A DNA stretch of 64,000 bases from contig JBAOKB010000020.1 of NCBI GenBank assembly GCA_037044905.1, positions 868,001 to 932,000 on the forward strand, given 5' to 3'. Position 1 is the stretch's first letter. Each line of letters starts with the position of its first letter. Of this stretch, positions 20,382-31,106 are shown piece after piece. A program made the position numbers and the translations under genes. The stretch comes from Hortaea werneckii. Its lineage: Eukaryota > Ascomycota > Dothideomycetes > Mycosphaerellales > Teratosphaeriaceae. Below the pieces are notes generated by a model, which was given only the letters and a program-made list of their open reading frames with translations, searched no databases and was not told where the DNA came from.

Positions 20382-21530
20382 CGCCAAGAGCGAAACAGGG
20401 AAAACAAACGGGATAGGGAGAGAAGGCAGATGGTTTTTCTCGTCTCTACCGGCACATATAGAAAAGGAAGAATAGAGACACACACAGACACACACCTCGT
20501 CCGGAGATGCTTGTCGGGTCAGGTCAGGACTGTGAACGGAACATGTTCCTGCTTGGGGAGCCCAGACCTCTGGGATCAGATCTGATGCAGATCATCCGGC
20601 AAGCTTCGCTCCGAGCCTATTTTCGGTTGGCGCTATGTCCGTTGGTACCCGAACGAGCCGATTCCGTTGACGGTTGTTGAAGTACAGTACAGCACAGTAC
20701 CTTATTAGGTTGGTACAGTACAGCAGGAGGGATAGCAGGATGTAGACGCCGTAGACTTTGAGCGGTAGCATGTGTTTCTCGTATCTTCGCTACACTGCTG
20801 AGCGCGGCATCACAGCAATCATACATGGCAAACAAGCTCCCCGCGCGATTCAATAGTCGCATCATTACTACTGTGCACAGCTTTGCGTCAATTACTGATA
20901 AGAATAAAGACGCACGTCTGTATTCTTTGCGGGAATACGCCGATGCTGTCGCCAGATACGGACATCTACTATTCGCCCATCTCCTAAAGCCGGTCTTCGA
21001 ACCCATGGGGATTGCGCTAGGACGGTACGATTGTCCATGACGGTCATCTCAATTCGAATAAATTACTCGTTTCACTTCGGTGCGAAAGATGGACGCGCTG
21101 GGCATTCCAGTGCTCCTTCATAGCATTGCTTACTCACCCGTGACTGCCGGCCGAGGAAACTACACAGGATTGATTGATGAGGGCCAAAGACGTGAAGCAA
21201 CGGCTGCATTCTTAGTCGGCTCGGGTGCGACAGCATCGGCCACACCCAGAAAAGCACACGAACACCATGTCTGCTGGTTCACGAGAAAGAGAAAGGAGAG
21301 AAAGACTCAACTAGCATTTCACGCCTAACGCGCGCCCATGTATCATAGCAAAGGTATCGAATATTTGAACCGATGCCCGCAACGCGAATATGTCGAGAAA
21401 GTCGTAGAAAGCCATCCGTTTCGTATAGACTGGCCACTCTGCCAGATGATATTCGCGACAGCGTTGACCAGCCCTCATGACCATGTATGCATCAATTTCA
21501 CCATATCATGCACAACATCCTTTCTCTCCC
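20382..21530. other. Intergenic region between WSC gene and UBC4
   Basis: About 1.15 kb. CA-rich sequence lies near 20475-20497. A GTACAGTACAGCACAGTACC-type stretch near 20682-20720 repeats the word GTACAGTA. A 71-codon ORF (20825-21040) starts with ATG but shows no motif. No gene is called. Confidence 0.5.
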
Positions 21531-22278
21531 CTAGATCGCGTACTTCCTCGTCCACTCCCGTGCTGTGGCCTCGTACCGCGAACGGTCGGTCTTGTAGACG
21601 TGTGCGATCTCCGGCACGAGCGGGTCGTCGGGGTTCGGGTCTGTGAGCATGGAGCAGATAGAGAGCAGCACTGTAAGACAAACACGGCATTAGTAAAGAC
21701 TCTCCAAGGCCCTCGCAATGTGCATAATTCTTACCCTTTGAGATTGTGAGAGCCGGACTCCACTGGTCTCTCAAGATATCGAGGCAGATAGAGCCGTTGC
21801 TGTTGATGTTCGGGTGGTAGATACGGGTCGTGAAGTTGACCTTCGGCGGCTTGAACGGGTAGTCGGTGGGGAAGTGGATTGCGAGGAAGAAGACGCCGCC
21901 GGAGTATGGTGAGTCGCCGGGACCCATGATGGTCGCTTGCCAGTGGAACTGAATATCCCGGTTAGCATTCCTGGCCTTGTTTGCCGTGCCACATAATGAT
22001 CCGGAACACTTGGGTCGCCGATAAAGGTTGGTGGCGTGGATGGAGGGGCATGGTGGGGTCGGCGGAAGGGGGACTCACGAGGTCATCGCCAATCGGACCA
22101 GCAGAGCATGATGAAGGAGGGTCACGACCGAGGTCAGTCAACTCCTTGTTGATACCTGTTTCGTGTGTCAGTCTCGTCTGTGGAGGTGGGAGTCACCCAA
22201 GGGCAGCCGTACGCTTCAAAGCCTACAGATTGTTAGCAAAACCCTCACGCTGCATGCAGGACCGATGTCGCTTACCAT
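21531..22278 (-). CDS. UBC4: Ubiquitin-conjugating enzyme E2, Ubc4/Ubc5 type
   Basis: Five exons: 22278-22276 (ATG only), 22222-22213 (10 nt), 22155-22079, 21948-21735 and 21670-21531; total 444 nt, 147 residues, the exact usual length. The spliced protein reads MALKRINKELTDLGRDPP, then FHWQATIMGPGDSPYSGGVF, HPNINSNGSICLDIL (active-site Cys) and a conserved C-terminus ending EWTRKYAI. Introns are 53, 57, 130 and 64 nt with GT donors and AG acceptors. Known: Ubc4/5 carries ubiquitin for short-lived and misfolded proteins and works with many RING and HECT ligases. The micro-exon GCTTTGAAGC encodes Ala-Leu-Lys plus the first base of Arg. Automated prediction may miss the first two exons and start at a wrong ATG. 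Confidence 0.95.
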
Positions 22279-22882
22279 GGTATGTGTGTGTGGGTATAAA
22301 AGGGCGCAATCGAAGCGTCAGTCTCGGTTCCGCAATCGCAGTCGCTGTTGTTGTGGCTCGCGAAAGTTGTAGTCACGAGGGTCGGTATATGTGGTAGATA
22401 GTTGGTGGAGGATGAGTGAAGGGCGGGTGAGCAAAATGAGGTAAGAGGCTCGGGTACTGCCACTAGTGCAAGCTTGGCCTCTAGTCGGGTCCTGAGTCTC
22501 GACACGACGAAGACCGACGATCGGAGTCTGTGACAGAAGTGTTTGGCCGCGAGTTGAAGTGTGTTTGGAAATCGGAGAGATGTAAGAAGACGAGCAAGGC
22601 AGACGGAAGTGTCACTTGAGGAGCAAGGGTGGTGGTGCGTTAGTTGGAAAATGCAGGGACACCTGAGCGCCTGCGGCTGCGGCGGCTGCGCATGCATAGC
22701 CATTCACACGGTGGTTTTGCCACTATTATTATAGCAATCCTGCAGCGGAGGCGCTGGCCATTTGAAGTCGCGTTACTAGGTACTCGCACGATACACGGCT
22801 AGATAAGGTACAGAGAACCGCCACAATGCCAAACCATCCGTTGAACTCATGCGGCCTCCTATTCTGAAATGGTCTTGCAGTC
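22279..22882. other. UBC4 promoter/leader and GCDH 3' flank
   Basis: About 600 bases. A TATA-like TTTTATACC lies about 20 bases upstream of the UBC4 ATG, probably within the leader. No gene is supported. Confidence 0.5.
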
Positions 22883-24278
22883 TTAAACGAAAGCCTGAAG
22901 ACCAGTAATTGCACGTCCTAGGATCAGCGCTGTTTCCATCGTTAGCCGTCGAGCTCATAAGCAAATAATCATCAAGACTTGACCTACAGTGAATGTCACT
23001 TTGCCCCTCATACGTCTGCGTCACAAAAAGATTCGCCACATGTCGTCCAATGTGATACTCATCACTCACGGCGTTGCCACCAAAGACTTCTTGGAGCACA
23101 CGAGAGTTGATCAAGGCTCTGTCGCAATTCTGGCGCTTGATCATCGAAATCATCTCGGGCGCTGCCTTGCCTTCATCTTTCAGTCTCCCGACCTGATAGG
23201 CGGCCAGGATGCCATACGCTGCATCCGTCGTAGCATCCGCAAGCTTCTTCTGGACGAGCTGGTACTTGGCGATAGGGTTGTTCTTGAACTGCCTCCGCTC
23301 CAAGGCATATTCGCGCGTTCTGGCAATGCAATCTTCAAGCGCACCCATGGTCCCCCATGCAATGCCGTAACGGGCGCTATTCAAGCAGGAGAACGGTCCT
23401 TTCAAACCCTCAACATCGGGGAACATCATCTCCTTCGCTACTGGCACTTCATCCATCTGGATCATGCCCGTTATCGAAGCGCGGAGACCGTTCTTGTGTG
23501 CTAGCTTGGGCGTCTCGAGAGTCCCTGGAGGGCACTGTGATCGTTCAACAAGGAAGCCACGAATCTTCCCAGTCTCTTGCAGCTTAGCCCATACCAGGAA
23601 GACATCCGCTATTGGGCTGTTGGTGATCCAAGTCTTGGCGCCTGACAGGCTGTAGTAGCCTTCCTTGCTGGGGTGCGGCTTAGCCACCGACTCCATACTG
23701 CCTGGATCGCTGCCGTGGTTGGGTTCTGTCAGGCCGAAGCAGCCTAATATTTTGCCCTTTGCCATGCCCGGCAGGAATTTTTGCTTCTGCTCCTCTGTTC
23801 CAAACTCTTCTATGCCACCCATCACTAACGAAGACTGGACAGACATGGCTGATCGATAGCCAGAGTCTACCCTCTCCACTGCTCGGGTGATCAAGCCAGA
23901 AGCGACTGAAGAGACACCTGCGCATTCGTAACCCTGAATTGTCGCACCCAGAAGACCCAACTCTCCCATCTCTTCCAATATCTTCTTGTCATAGTCTTCA
24001 TTTCGAAATGCCTCTGCCAAAGCGGTCAGCTTGCGTCATTGTGGCAGACGCTCGACTGTGGATCACATACCGAGTACCCTTGGGAGCATGCGTTCTTGAC
24101 AATACGATTCTGCTGTCTCTGCTATTGCCAACTCTTCCTCCGTGTACAGGTTGCTCGCTCCCAGAGGATCCTTCCAGTCGAATGCCGAGGGAGCGTGCGC
24201 ATACCGGCGGCCTATGCATGCTGTCTGTGAGGGTCTAGCAAGTTGCCTTGCGGCTCGCGACGTGACAGATTTGAACAT
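22883..24278 (-). CDS. Glutaryl-CoA dehydrogenase, mitochondrial
   Basis: Three exons: 24278-24071, 24013-22988 and 22929-22883, 426 residues. The N-terminus (MFKSVTSRAARQLARPSQTA) is Arg/Ser-rich with no acids, as in a mitochondrial presequence. The acyl-CoA dehydrogenase fold follows: DWKDPLGASNLYTEEE, GCFGLTEPNHGSDP (FAD/substrate loop), TWITNSPIADVFLVWAK, RYGIAWGTMGALEDC, RQFKNNPIAKYQLVQKKLAD, and TYEGQSDIH with the catalytic Glu. The last intron (58 nt) is needed to reach the canonical ending LILGRAITGLQAF. Known: the enzyme oxidatively decarboxylates glutaryl-CoA to crotonyl-CoA in lysine and tryptophan breakdown, passing electrons to ETF. The sequence fits the GCDH subgroup better than short- or medium-chain enzymes, judging from the TEPNHGSDP and C-terminal motifs. 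Head to head with FEN1 across 566 bases. Confidence 0.92.
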
Positions 24279-24736
24279 TGTATGAGACGATATTAAAGCC
24301 TTGGCAGGAAACTATACCTACGCTTGTGTCGCGTGTCAGAAGAGGATGCAAGTCGTCTTGACAGCCAGAGTCTAAATGTCAATGATGGTGCAAGCTATCC
24401 GAATGCCGAATCCAGCGCCGAGGTAAGATTCGCAGGCGCTTCGATATTGGGAGCGCGATCGGCGAACATACAAACCATGAGATGTACCTAATCAGAAGTT
24501 GATGATTCGGAACATGATTCCAAACCCATTGGAAGGTATGCAGTCAGCGTGCTGGCCTACCCTTGGCGTATCGTCGGTATCGATACCCAACTGCAGGTGC
24601 CTCTCTTACCTCCAGGGCTCCTAGTGCCCCGCCGTATCGGCCGAAGTGTTTGCGCCTCAGGCATTCAGATTCCATTAACTCGTCCGATACCCAGGTAGGA
24701 AGGAGCACGTCATCCCCGCGACACGGTCGCGACCCT

Positions 24737-24742
24737 ACGCGT
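24737..24742. promoter_or_regulatory. MCB-like ACGCGT element upstream of FEN1
   Basis: A perfect ACGCGT lies about 100 bases upstream of the FEN1 ATG. Known: MluI cell-cycle boxes bound by MBF drive S-phase genes in yeasts, RAD27/FEN1 among them. A six-base match is weak alone; position and gene type support it. Confidence 0.45.
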
Positions 24743-24844
24743 TCACCTTTCATTAGTTGCGCGAGGTAATCGCTTCAGGCATCCCACCTTTCTACAACAC
24801 TCCCATTCACATAATCTGCGATATACCGGTCAAGTATTGTCGAG

Positions 24845-26085
24845 ATGGGCATCAAGAACTTGTATCAGGTGTATGTTCCCCATCCGCAGTCCGCAAGAAA
24901 ACAAGACAGGGCTAATTGAACCCTCCCAGTCTCAAAGAACATTGCCCGGATGCTATCAAGGAGGGCGAGATCAAGAACCAATTCGGTCGCAAAGTCGCCA
25001 TCGATGCTTCGATGTCTCTGTACTCATTCCTCGTCGCGGTGCGTAGCGACGGGCAGCAGCTTATGTCCGACACCGGCGAAACGACGTCTCATTTAATGGG
25101 ACTCTTCTACCGCACACTACGCATCGTCGATAATGGAATCAAGCCGCTCTATGTTTTTGATGGCGCGCCGCCCAAGCTCAAGTCGGGAGAGCTAGCGAAG
25201 AGATTCGCGAGGAAGAGCGAGGCACAGGAGAATCATGAAGAGGCGAAGGAGACAGGCACGGCTGAGGAAGTGGAGAAGTTCAGCAGGCGAACTGTTAGAG
25301 TGACGAGGGAGCACAACGCGGAGGCTCAGAGGTTGCTGAAGCTGATGGGAGTGCCATACATCATCGCTCCAACAGAGGCCGAAGCGCAGTGTGCTGTGCT
25401 GGCAAGATCAGGCAAGGTATACGCTGCGGCATCCGAGGATATGGACACTCTAACTTTCGATTCGCCTGTCCTACTTCGCAAGCTCACCTTCTCAGAGCAA
25501 CGCAAAGAGCCGATTCAGGAGATACATCTCGACTCTGTCCTCGAAGGTCTACAGATGGACCTTGACCAGTTCATCGATCTCTGCATTCTACTTGGCTGTG
25601 ATTATGTGGACCCTGTCAAGGGAATCGGCCCAAAGGTCGCACTGAATCTTATTCGCGAATACAAGAACCTGGAAGGCGTGGTAGAGCATAATGAGAAGAC
25701 TCACAAGTATTCTTTCCCGGAAGACTGGCCCTACCAAGATGCTCGCCTCCTGTTCAAGGAGCCCGACGTTCGTCAGGCCGATCACCCCGACTGCGACTTC
25801 AAATGGGAATCTCCTGATGTGGACGGCTTGATCAAGTTTCTGGTCGAGGAGAAGGGTTTCAACGAGGACCGCGTACGATCTGGTGCCACACGTTTGTCCA
25901 AGAACCTGAAGTCCAGCCAGCAGAGCCGTCTGGAAGGTTTCTTCAAGCCTCGTGAAAAGACGGAGGCGGAGAAAGCGAATTTGAAGAGGAAGAACGAGGA
26001 AAAGATCGAAGCGAATAAGAAGGCTAAGAAGGAGGAAGCCAAGAAGAAGAAAGAGGCTAAGGCCAAGCCGAAAATGAACTCCTGA
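24845..26085 (+). CDS. FEN1: Flap endonuclease 1 (Rad27/FEN1)
   Basis: Two exons: 24845-24870 and 24930-26085, 393 residues, close to the family length. The 26-nt first exon gives MGIKNLYQ; donor GTATGT and acceptor CCCAG join in frame to VLKEHCPDAI. Visible nuclease motifs: IDASMSLYSF (metal Asp), YVFDGAPPKLKS, EAEAQCAVL and ASEDMDTLTF (metal carboxylates), then the helix-hairpin-helix GCDYVDPVKGIGPKVAL. A PCNA-binding box QSRLEGFF sits near residue 344, followed by a Lys-rich tail. Known: FEN1 removes 5' flaps during Okazaki fragment maturation and long-patch base excision repair, with PCNA, in the nucleus. The ACGCGT element upstream is consistent with S-phase expression. Confidence 0.96.
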
Positions 26086-26602
26086 TGTGGTCGGGAGTGA
26101 AACAATGCTTTCAAGGAGTTGCTCTGGGAGGTTTCTGGCTCTTGACATTCGGCGAGACTGAGCATGGCGCTGGTGGCGTAAGTTAGTAAAGGCACGAGAT
26201 TATACGTGTACGTTCTGGGATGAGATGTCGAAAGAATTGAGTCGTTTGCTACGTAAATGCAGCTTCTTCAATGCAACAAGTACCATAATATATTGTGGAG
26301 GCAAAATCGGCGGCATCACAAAGTATGCAAAGCTTCCATCTATTTCATTCTTCAACGACAGAGCTACCAAGGCACTCAAGATGCCTACTTGGCATGCCTG
26401 ATAATTCCCTGTGCCCTCATGTGTATGCCAAAGCCTGGATCCACGGAGTGTCTGCCCTTTGTGCTTCCAAATGTGACTGCGCCAGAACAGCACCTCAGCT
26501 GCCATGCAGGCGATATTTTCGTAACAGGTCGTCTCCTGCCGCAAATACACCCTACTCCCTAATCTGTTCGATCGCTTTAAAATGACGCGAATTTCTTTAC
26601 CT
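26086..26602. other. Intergenic, convergent 3' ends
   Basis: About 520 bases between FEN1 and the F-box-like gene. The overlapping short ORFs show no motif. No gene is called. Confidence 0.5.
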
Positions 26603-27730
26603 TCACGACAGGGAATCTGCCAGTCTCTGCATCTTGGCGGCCTTTTGCCCCAGTCGAGCTCGGACAGACACGCGAAGCCGCTCGACCGCCTCACTGAGTG
26701 CGGTGGCCGTTCTGGTCAGATTCTGGTCCCAAGCGTGGTCCATGTACTCGTCGCACTCTAGAAACTGCTGCAGGTTCCATGCCTTGGCGACCATGCTATC
26801 CACGTCTCTTGTTTCCGAATATAGCATTTCCTCCTTACATTGCTCCATGCCCTCCCGTACGTTTCGCCATGTACTCAGGAGCTTCTCACAGTCGGCCAAC
26901 TTGACAGTATTATCCTGCGCCACGTCATAAGCCCGCATCTTCTCTAACAAGTCCCGGCCAGTGTCATCAGAGATGCCCGAAAAACTAGCAATGTCGGCTA
27001 TCTCAGGGCCGAGCTTGCGCAAAGGGTCTACAATCTCAGACGCTGCTGTCGCGGAGCCGCGCTGATGCTTAGCATCGATCTGGAGTTGAAAAGTCTTCAT
27101 GTTCGTCTGGTTTGCGCTCAACAAAGCTGCGAAGCTGTACAAAACGTGGTTCGCAGCGATGTGTTGCGCTTTCTTCAGATTCTTAGCCAGCGAGGGATCG
27201 CCTGCTGCATGCGCAGTGGAATCCACGAAATGGAGGAAAATTTTGACGTGATGCATACGCAAAACTTCTTCACGCCATGAGCAGGTCTTCAAACTGCGAG
27301 AGAATTGATTTTCGGTGTAGGTAAATTTGTTTTTGCCTTGTTCAGTTGCGAGGTCTATGGAGGGCTGGCGCCCAGGCGAAAGGTTAAGCCGAGGGCTAAA
27401 GCGGAGGTGGATGTCGTACGGTCTGTCGCCGTAAAGGATGCTCTCGGCTTCCGCGCGGATTTGCTTAGACGCCTGCAGGATCTGTGGGAAGCATTCGTAC
27501 ATGCGTGGTTTCTCGCTCCAGCTAAGAAGTTCCCTGTATACGCAGTTCCTCAGCTCCGGCGGAAGATCCATGAACTCGAAGGTGGCATTCTCATCAAGCC
27601 GTTGCAGCAATATGACACACATTGACTTTCGCTCCGAACTTCGGCATTTTCCACCCTTGGCTCGGATGAGCCTTCGTAGCTCAGGGACCTTGAGCCCGTA
27701 GTAATTGATGCTGTAACGTGGAAGTGTCAT
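26603..27730 (-). CDS. F-box-like 'PPELRN' family protein, fungal-specific
   Basis: Single exon, 375 residues, ATG at 27730. The N-terminus (YYGLKVPELRRLIRAKGGKC) resembles a SAP/HeH-type helix pair. It is followed by FEFMDLPPELRNCVYRELL, the degenerate F-box-like motif of a large family expanded in dothideomycetes. The next part (ILQASKQIRAEAESILYG) is the usual second block of that family. The rest is helical and charged with no catalytic signature. Known: members of this family are numerous and mostly of unknown function; some may link substrates to SCF ubiquitin ligases. I assign only the family. The codon-level signal is good over the full length. Confidence 0.85.
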   Translation of the reverse strand: MTLPRYSINYYGLKVPELRRLIRAKGGKCRSSERKSMCVILLQRLDENATFEFMDLPPELRNCVYRELLSWSEKPRMYECFPQILQASKQIRAEAESILYGDRPYDIHLRFSPRLNLSPGRQPSIDLATEQGKNKFTYTENQFSRSLKTCSWREEVLRMHHVKIFLHFVDSTAHAAGDPSLAKNLKKAQHIAANHVLYSFAALLSANQTNMKTFQLQIDAKHQRGSATAASEIVDPLRKLGPEIADIASFSGISDDTGRDLLEKMRAYDVAQDNTVKLADCEKLLSTWRNVREGMEQCKEEMLYSETRDVDSMVAKAWNLQQFLECDEYMDHAWDQNLTRTATALSEAVERLRVSVRARLGQKAAKMQRLADSLS

Positions 27731-28101
27731 GATGGAGCCTTGGCGAACCGGTGGTGGCCGAGCTTGCAGGCGATGGCGACAATGATGACTGCTCGGGTTC
27801 GGGCGTCAAGGCGGAAATGGTCTGTCCGAACTGCCTTTTTTGCGAACAAAGTGTCAGAAAGGAACGTCCTTTGACTGTCAAATATTTCGTAGCTGCAGTG
27901 TGGCCCAAGCTTGACTCGGTGATGGAAGGCACACATTCACGCGTGATGAGTCCTAGGTGGGCTACCAACGGCCTTGTTTCAAAACATCTTGTGTACGCCA
28001 GTTACAGTGAAGACTATGTACAAAGGGTACTCATGCAATATCACAAAGGGAATCCTGTCATTCACGCTAATTTTAGTTTTGCCTGACCGATCGATGGTTC
28101 G
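27731..28101. other. Intergenic region upstream of F-box-like gene
   Basis: About 370 bases. A 111-codon plus-strand ORF here has no motif and no ATG support; probably promoter and 3' flank. Confidence 0.45.
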
Positions 28102-28856
28102 TTACCTGTACGGCGCGTCCGCTCTGGCGATAGCCGCAAGCTCCGGCTCCCACTTGTCACCGTTTGCCAGCAGCTTCTCCTTGTTGTAAAGCAATTCCTC
28201 CCTTGTCTCAGTAGCGTACTCTGCGTTTGGACCCTCAACAATGGCGTCTACGGGGCAGCTCTCCTGACAGAAGCCACAGTAGATACACTTCGTCATGTCG
28301 ATGTCGTAACGTGTAGTTCTTCGGCTGCCATCTTCGCGCTCTTCGGCTTCGATCGTGATGGCTTGAGCCGGGCAGATGGCTTCGCACAACTTGCAAGCGA
28401 TGCAGCGCTCCTCACCGGTGGGGTAGCGGCGGAGAGCGTGCTCGCCACGGAAGCGGGGGGAGATTGGGCCCTTCTCGAACGGATAGTAAATGGTGTATCT
28501 GCGCGAGAATGGTCAATTTCTCTGCCATGTAATCCTGTGGCGCTAGTTGCCCGGACGAGGAATACTCACGGTGGCCTGAAGTACTGTTCCAGCACAACGT
28601 ACATGCCCCTCAGCATCTCAGTGAGCAAAAAGTAGTTGCCCGCCTGGTCGAACACACTGTCCTTCCTGGTATCCCATCTCTCCTGCTTCGGCAATCTAAA
28701 GCCCTGCGGTGGCGGACCCTCAGTGGTGGCCGCTCGTCGGGCGCTGGTGGAGAAAGCGCTCTGCTGTGCTGCGAAGGCTGGACGAGCAGCGGTGGCGAGG
28801 ATGCTGCTGGCCGGACGGGCGCGTGAAAGCGCGGCGAGTCCACGCGGCGAAGACAT
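28102..28856 (-). CDS. NDUFS8: NADH:ubiquinone oxidoreductase 23-kDa (TYKY/NDUFS8) iron-sulfur subunit
   Basis: Two exons: 28856-28570 and 28498-28102 (71-nt intron, GTGAGT donor, GCAG acceptor), 227 residues. The start (context cataATG) opens a Ser/Arg/Ala-rich mitochondrial presequence (about residues 1-42, AFSTSARRA). The mature protein has two 4Fe-4S motifs: CIACKLCEAICP and CIYCGFCQESCP, plus the conserved GEHALRRYPTGEERCIACK lead-in. Known: this is the nuclear-encoded matrix-arm subunit of complex I that holds clusters N6a and N6b and passes electrons towards ubiquinone. Head to head with a mitochondrial nucleotidyltransferase gene across 393 bases. Confidence 0.96.
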
Positions 28857-29249
28857 TATGGGTGTCGCGAGCGACGTGGTGGAGCGGAGCGGAGAGGTGG
28901 CGTGGTTGGGATGATGATAGGAAATCTTGTGGTAGAGGCGAGCTTGGAGGTTCAAGATGCCGTCGCTGGCGTGGCCAATCAACTTCGTCATGAACGTAAC
29001 GAGACGGGAGCGGATGTGATTGGCGCGTGCGGCGGACGCGGAGGTCCCCTCAAGACAGAGCACTATGGAGGTAGAAGGCACACTAATAACTACCGAGACT
29101 CGCAAGACAACCTCGCTATACATACCTACTGAGACAACGAGCACTATACTGCCCGCTGAGCTTCACAGGGCTGTTGACAGCATCGGAGAATGGGCATGTC
29201 TTGAGAAGCCCACACTCCACCCTTGGCCGCAATATCCAGCCTGCCTTCG

Positions 29250-31106
29250 ATGCATAGCTCCCGCAGTGCACTGCGGCAGTCGTGCAGAGCGCAGAACGCT
29301 TACAATGCTGCAACTGCTTTAAGGTGCGCTTTCAGCACAACGACTCGCCTCCGGCAAGACTCATCTACTGCTCGTGACAGCAGATCGCAGGATGAAGGCC
29401 AAGCGGCAGGGTCGTATTCCAGCTATGAGACCTTGGCAGAGAAGTTCAGTGGAGGGGCGCGTCGCAGTTCGCAACGGCGACCATCATCAGGCATTAAGAG
29501 ACAGCAGGCGCAATTGGGGGCAAAGGGATCCCTCCTCGCCCAGCAAGCCATCATTGACGGTACATGGAGCGCTCCGTTGCCACGCGAACAGAAAGACGGA
29601 CGGACAGATGAAAGGCCAGCTGAGAAGCCCCTGGAGCGAACGAAGTCGTTCCGCAAGTATTCGAGCAATGATGAGCGGCGGCCGCAACAGTACATCGGCC
29701 AAGACAAATACAAAAGCGCGGCAGATAGCTGGAAGGAGGAAATGCAGTGGATAGGTGAATCTGTTGACATCATCTCGCGGAACCGGATTCCCCTCGAAGA
29801 CGTGGACAAGGAGACTCTTGCCAGGATTGACTACGAACCAATGGTCATGAAGCCGACTGAAAGCATGTCGGAGAAATGGCAACCGATCCCCTGGTCACAG
29901 GGTCAGACTATATCCCAAGGATCTTCAGCAATGGAAAGACTAGATTCCGAAATCAACGCTTTTGCGGCCTATATCTCCCCTACCGCTGCAGAGTCTGCCG
30001 CTCGGAACGCCATTACATCCCGCGTACGCAGCTTCATTGAAAATGCACTCGGGATCAATAACAGAAAAATTCGCACGGACGTCTTTGGCTCAGAGCAAAC
30101 TGGACTCGTGCTAGCCCACTCTGACATCGATATCCGTGTCAGCGACAGCAAATGGACCCAAAAAAAGTATAAACCCACATTTGGAACCTACTATTCGTTC
30201 GGCAAGATCATGAAACCGCTGGCTGAAACGATGAGGCACAGCACAGAATGGATTTGCGTGTCGTTTCGGCACTCTTCATACCCGATCATCAACGCACAGC
30301 ACCGTGAAAGTGGAATAGATTTGCAGATTGTATGCGCGCCTCCTACAAGACCGCAACAAGAGTGGACTGCAAAGTACATGAACGAGATACCAAATCTAAA
30401 GGCTTTGTATTCGGTCCTGAGAGTCATGTTTGGTGTCAGAGGGCTGGTAGACGTCTTCAACGGTGGCATTGGTTCATACGGCTTGTTCATGATGCTCGTC
30501 GCGGCGCTACAGCGCGGTGAGCGGTCGACGAACCCGCCTGTGACAATTGGAGAGCAGCTGATGCATTTCCTCAAGTTTTACGCCCACTTTGACATGCAAA
30601 AGCGAGGCTTGACGCTCTCTCCTGTGGCGAAGCCTTTCCTTAAGCACGATGTCCAAATTCCGACCCCTTACATCGCTGCCGCAAACGCCCGCGGCGACCC
30701 GGTCCGCGCAGGGCAATGGGCCATAGGCCGCCTTCGTCCCCTTCAGCCCTACCTTTTCTCTCTACAAGATCCAGCCAAGCCGACAAATGATCTCGGTCGC
30801 AAGTCAAATGCCATGAAGCATATCCAGGAGACTATCGCCGAACTGAGCGTCGCGTTGCAGGAGAACATCGCAGCGGTCGAAGTTGCGCGTGCTCATGGCT
30901 CGGCGTGGGAAGGAGAAAGTCTGCTAGAACCACTCGTGGGACGGGCCCACGAGCTCTTCGCGGGTAGGAGGCAACGAGTGGAGGATTGGGGGAAAGCTGG
31001 TGCGCAGTCACACTCCATCAAACCGGGTCGCCGAAGAGTAAAGGTAACTTCATCGCAGCAGGATGCGGTTCCTCAGAAGGGTGAAGAGATCGCCCAGGCT
31101 TCTTAG
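29250..31106 (+). CDS. Mitochondrial-type non-canonical poly(A) polymerase / terminal nucleotidyltransferase
   Basis: Single exon, 618 residues from the first in-frame ATG (29250). The N-terminus (MHSSRSALRQSCRAQNAYNA to CAFSTTTRLRQ) is a typical mitochondrial presequence with an R/FSTTT-like cleavage region. A disordered basic part follows. The catalytic core starts near residue 230: VFGSEQTGLVLAHSDIDIRV holds the Gly-Ser and the two metal-binding Asp (HSDIDI, about residue 290), and SGIDLQIV (about residue 355) supplies the third. A PAP-associated region follows (FNGGIGSYGLFMMLVAALQ and IGEQLMHFLKFYAHFD). Known: DNA-polymerase-beta-like nucleotidyltransferases add A or U tails to RNA; fungal members include Cid1 and Trf4 types. 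The mitochondrial location is inferred from the presequence and fits the shared promoter with NDUFS8. Confidence 0.85.
   Translation: MHSSRSALRQSCRAQNAYNAATALRCAFSTTTRLRQDSSTARDSRSQDEGQAAGSYSSYETLAEKFSGGARRSSQRRPSSGIKRQQAQLGAKGSLLAQQAIIDGTWSAPLPREQKDGRTDERPAEKPLERTKSFRKYSSNDERRPQQYIGQDKYKSAADSWKEEMQWIGESVDIISRNRIPLEDVDKETLARIDYEPMVMKPTESMSEKWQPIPWSQGQTISQGSSAMERLDSEINAFAAYISPTAAESAARNAITSRVRSFIENALGINNRKIRTDVFGSEQTGLVLAHSDIDIRVSDSKWTQKKYKPTFGTYYSFGKIMKPLAETMRHSTEWICVSFRHSSYPIINAQHRESGIDLQIVCAPPTRPQQEWTAKYMNEIPNLKALYSVLRVMFGVRGLVDVFNGGIGSYGLFMMLVAALQRGERSTNPPVTIGEQLMHFLKFYAHFDMQKRGLTLSPVAKPFLKHDVQIPTPYIAAANARGDPVRAGQWAIGRLRPLQPYLFSLQDPAKPTNDLGRKSNAMKHIQETIAELSVALQENIAAVEVARAHGSAWEGESLLEPLVGRAHELFAGRRQRVEDWGKAGAQSHSIKPGRRRVKVTSSQQDAVPQKGEEIAQAS

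Noticed and set aside
20825..21040. 71-codon ORF between WSC gene and UBC4
   Set aside because: Short, no recognisable motif, no supporting splice or start context.
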